Assembly: GCA_029882235.1 (NCBI GenBank)
Contig: JAOULB010000145.1
Span: 1 to 6,067 of the forward strand
DNA length: 6,067 nucleotides
From: Gammaproteobacteria bacterium
GTDB lineage: Bacteria; Pseudomonadota; Gammaproteobacteria; UBA6429; Thiohalophilaceae
Direction of reading: 5' to 3'
Positions 4,092-6,067 of this stretch are shown one piece after another. Positions within the stretch are counted from its first letter, which is position 1; the number at the start of each line of letters is the position of its first letter. A model generated the notes under the pieces. It was not told the origin of the DNA. It made no database searches and worked only from the letters and a program-made list of their open reading frames with translations. The translations under genes were made by a program, and so were the position numbers.

Positions 4092-6067
4092 ACACCCACC
4101 TCAGAAGTTCATGTTCATACGAGAGGCCAGCAGGCCTTTCGTATAAGCCACTTATGTGAAATGCTCGAAGAGTACCTCTCACCCGAAGAGGTGGCCGAGG
4201 TCTATCGCGCCTATCTCTTTGGTGCCGAGGCGCATGAGGGTCAACATCGCAAGACGGGCGAAGCCTATATTTTCCATCCCATTGCCGTGGCAAAGATCCT
4301 TGCAGAAATGCGTATGGATTCGCAAAGCATTATTGCCGCCATTTTGCATGATGTGATCGAAGATACCGGCACCCCGCGTGATCAGATCGTCGAGGATTTT
4401 GGCGAAGAAATCGCCTTGCTGGTCGATGGTGTGAGTAAGCTGACCCACATCGAGTTCGAGACCAAGGCCGAAATGCAGGCCGAAAACTTTCGCAAAATGT
4501 TACTCGCCATGGCGCAGGATATTCGCGTTATTCTGGTGAAGCTGGCTGATCGACTCCACAACATGCGCACCCTTGATATTATGCGGCCGGAAAAGCGACG
4601 CCGCATCGCCGGCGAAACGCTGGATATTTATGCCCCGATTGCCAATCGTCTGGGTATGCACAATATCCGTCTGGAGCTGGAAGACCTCGGCTTTCGTGCC
4701 TATAACCCACTGCGCTATCGAGTGCTGGCCCATGCGATGGACCGTATGCGTGGTAACCGTAGTGAGATCGTCAGCAAAATTGAAATAGGTATTCAGGAGC
4801 GCATGCGTCAGGAAAATTTTCAGGGTCTGGTTAGTGGCCGAGAAAAACACCTCTATAGTATCTATCGCAAAATGCGTGAAAAGCATTTGTCCTTTAATGA
4901 AGTAATGGATGTATTCGCCTTCCGTGTCGTAGTTGATAAGGTCGATAGTTGTTATCGCGTGCTGGGTGTAGTTCATAATCTTTACACCCCGGTGCCGGGA
5001 AAATTCAAGGACTATATTGCCATTCCGAAGGTGAATGGTTATCAGTCATTACACACGGTTTTGTTTAGTCCCTATAGCGTGCCAATTGAAGTTCAGATCC
5101 GAACCGAAGATATGGATAAGGTTGCCGAGGCGGGTATTGCTGCGCACTGGTTATATAAAACCAAAGAGGGTAGTGCAAATGCATCAACACATACACGTGC
5201 ACGACAGTGGCTCGGTGGCCTGTTGGAAATGCAACAGAATGCGGGTAACCCGGTTGAGTTTCTTGAAAATGTTAAAATCGATCTCTTCCCTGATGAGGTT
5301 TATGTTTTCACCCCCACAGGTGAAATCAGAGAAATGCCACGCGGTGCAACCGCAGTTGATTTTGCCTATGCGGTGCATACCGATATTGGTAATCACTGTG
5401 TTGCCGTGAAAATTGATCGACGGTTGATGCCATTGCGTAGTGAATTACATAATGGCCAGACTGTTGAGATCATTACCGCCAAAGGGACACGCCCCAATCC
5501 AGCCTGGCTTGATTTTGTTGTAACGGCAAAGGCACGTACAACCATTCGTCATTTTCTGAAGAATCTTAAGCGCAGTGAATCTATTTCACTGGGGCAACGA
5601 CTACTGGAGAAAAGTCTGGCCGCGTATAACACAACCTTCAAGAAACTTAAGCGTAAACATTATAAACCGCTGTTGAAGGAATATGGGTTGAGGAATATGT
5701 CTGCCCTGCTGGAAGAGATCGGTATGGGTAATCGTATCCCTGCACTGGTTGCGCGAGGTTTAATGACCGACGCGGATAATAAATCTATCCCTGTAATTGA
5801 ACACGATATCAATCACCCGCTGATGATCAAAGGCACTGAAGGTGCAGTTGTCACTCTGGCGAAATGTTGTCGGCCCATTCCCGGTGATCCGATCCTTGGG
5901 TTTGTAACAGCAGGCCGAGGTATTGTGGTACACACACAAACCTGTAATAACACCGCTGAGTTTAGAAAGCTGCCGGAAAAATGGATCGATGTGCAATGGG
6001 ATGAACAGCCCGAAGGTGATTTTCCTGTTGATCTGCGTTTATTGGTTGCCAATCAGCGTGGTGTACT
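4083..6067 (+). CDS. spoT: Bifunctional (p)ppGpp hydrolase/synthetase SpoT, ATT start, 3' end outside window
   Basis: SpoT degrades (p)ppGpp to GDP or GTP plus pyrophosphate and has weaker synthetase activity. From ATT 4083 the frame is open for 661 codons to the edge; E. coli SpoT has 702 residues. The HD hydrolase domain (about 30-205) has HRKTGE (55-60), H65, H89-D90, E93-D94 and D156 in LADRLHNMRT. The synthetase domain (about 250-375) has GREKHLYSIYRKM (252-264), D276, KDYIAIP (309-315), NGYQSLHT (318-325) and E336 in IEVQIRT, so both activities are predicted. The usual RxKD motif reads KFKD (307-310). A TGS domain (400-465), a helical region, a zinc-finger-like region with KCCRPIPGDPI (594-604), H617 and C621, and the beginning of the ACT domain (from about 648) follow. 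ISHLCEMLEEYL (21-32) aligns with the first helix of E. coli SpoT, so a start at ATG 4161 (residue 27) would cut into conserved sequence and has no ribosome binding site. A wrong base call at the start remains possible. Confidence 0.95.
   Translation, partial: MSATPTSEVHVHTRGQQAFRISHLCEMLEEYLSPEEVAEVYRAYLFGAEAHEGQHRKTGEAYIFHPIAVAKILAEMRMDSQSIIAAILHDVIEDTGTPRDQIVEDFGEEIALLVDGVSKLTHIEFETKAEMQAENFRKMLLAMAQDIRVILVKLADRLHNMRTLDIMRPEKRRRIAGETLDIYAPIANRLGMHNIRLELEDLGFRAYNPLRYRVLAHAMDRMRGNRSEIVSKIEIGIQERMRQENFQGLVSGREKHLYSIYRKMREKHLSFNEVMDVFAFRVVVDKVDSCYRVLGVVHNLYTPVPGKFKDYIAIPKVNGYQSLHTVLFSPYSVPIEVQIRTEDMDKVAEAGIAAHWLYKTKEGSANASTHTRARQWLGGLLEMQQNAGNPVEFLENVKIDLFPDEVYVFTPTGEIREMPRGATAVDFAYAVHTDIGNHCVAVKIDRRLMPLRSELHNGQTVEIITAKGTRPNPAWLDFVVTAKARTTIRHFLKNLKRSESISLGQRLLEKSLAAYNTTFKKLKRKHYKPLLKEYGLRNMSALLEEIGMGNRIPALVARGLMTDADNKSIPVIEHDINHPLMIKGTEGAVVTLAKCCRPIPGDPILGFVTAGRGIVVHTQTCNNTAEFRKLPEKWIDVQWDEQPEGDFPVDLRLLVANQRGV

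Noticed and set aside
4111..4146. ATG at 4111 as a possible spoT start
   Set aside because: It is in a different frame and stops after 11 codons at TAA 4144-4146; it would need a frameshift to enter spoT.
4161..4163. First in-frame ATG as the spoT start
   Set aside because: It has no Shine-Dalgarno sequence, lies 84 nt beyond the AGGAGG and would remove conserved N-terminal helix residues.
4500..4976. 158-codon minus-strand open frame within spoT
   Set aside because: Shadow of the spoT reading frame; no family resemblance and no start signal.

Overview
The window reads as chromosomal DNA from a non-enteric gammaproteobacterium of roughly balanced base composition. Three things point there. 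The RNase PH, Gmk, omega and SpoT proteins closely resemble those of Escherichia and Pseudomonas. The gene order rph / yicC-gmk-rpoZ-spoT is the one I recall from Pseudomonas. SpoT has the architecture of a bifunctional gammaproteobacterial SpoT. I cannot name the genus from the sequence.

Layout. Two gene sets are transcribed away from a shared 122-bp divergent control region (2010-2131). Leftward: a small cytosolic Hanks-type Ser/Thr protein kinase (1095-2009), a PP2C-family protein phosphatase (311-1093) one base after it, and rph (from 246, running off the left edge). rph has its own promoter-like sequence and a good ribosome binding site. Rightward: yicC (2132-2998), gmk (3006-3623), rpoZ (3732-4067) and spoT (from 4083, running off the right edge inside its C-terminal ACT domain). 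Every base is in a gene or a short intergenic gap (at most 122 bp). I see no tRNA, rRNA, mobile element, CRISPR array or pseudogene.

How the genes fit together. The rightward operon groups RNA turnover (YicC), guanine nucleotide supply (Gmk makes GDP from GMP), the RNA polymerase subunit that helps form ppGpp binding site 1 (omega, with its N-terminal MAR sequence intact) and the enzyme that makes and destroys (p)ppGpp (SpoT). The kinase-phosphatase pair lies between rph and yicC, which are direct neighbours in Escherichia and, as I recall, Pseudomonas. Its promoter is back to back with that of the stringent-response operon. A regulatory link between the two is inference from position only.

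Most notable observation. spoT has no ATG, GTG, TTG or CTG in its frame between the upstream stop and codon 27. A perfect AGGAGG Shine-Dalgarno sequence lies 6 nt before an in-frame ATT (4083). The best reading is that spoT starts at AUU, a rare start codon known for infC and pcnB. The ATT also falls in the loop of a short hairpin that takes in part of the Shine-Dalgarno sequence. If the base call is right, this would be an unusual translational control on the (p)ppGpp hydrolase/synthetase. Apart from this, the genes are ordinary conserved ones, and I do not see a wholly new multi-gene system.
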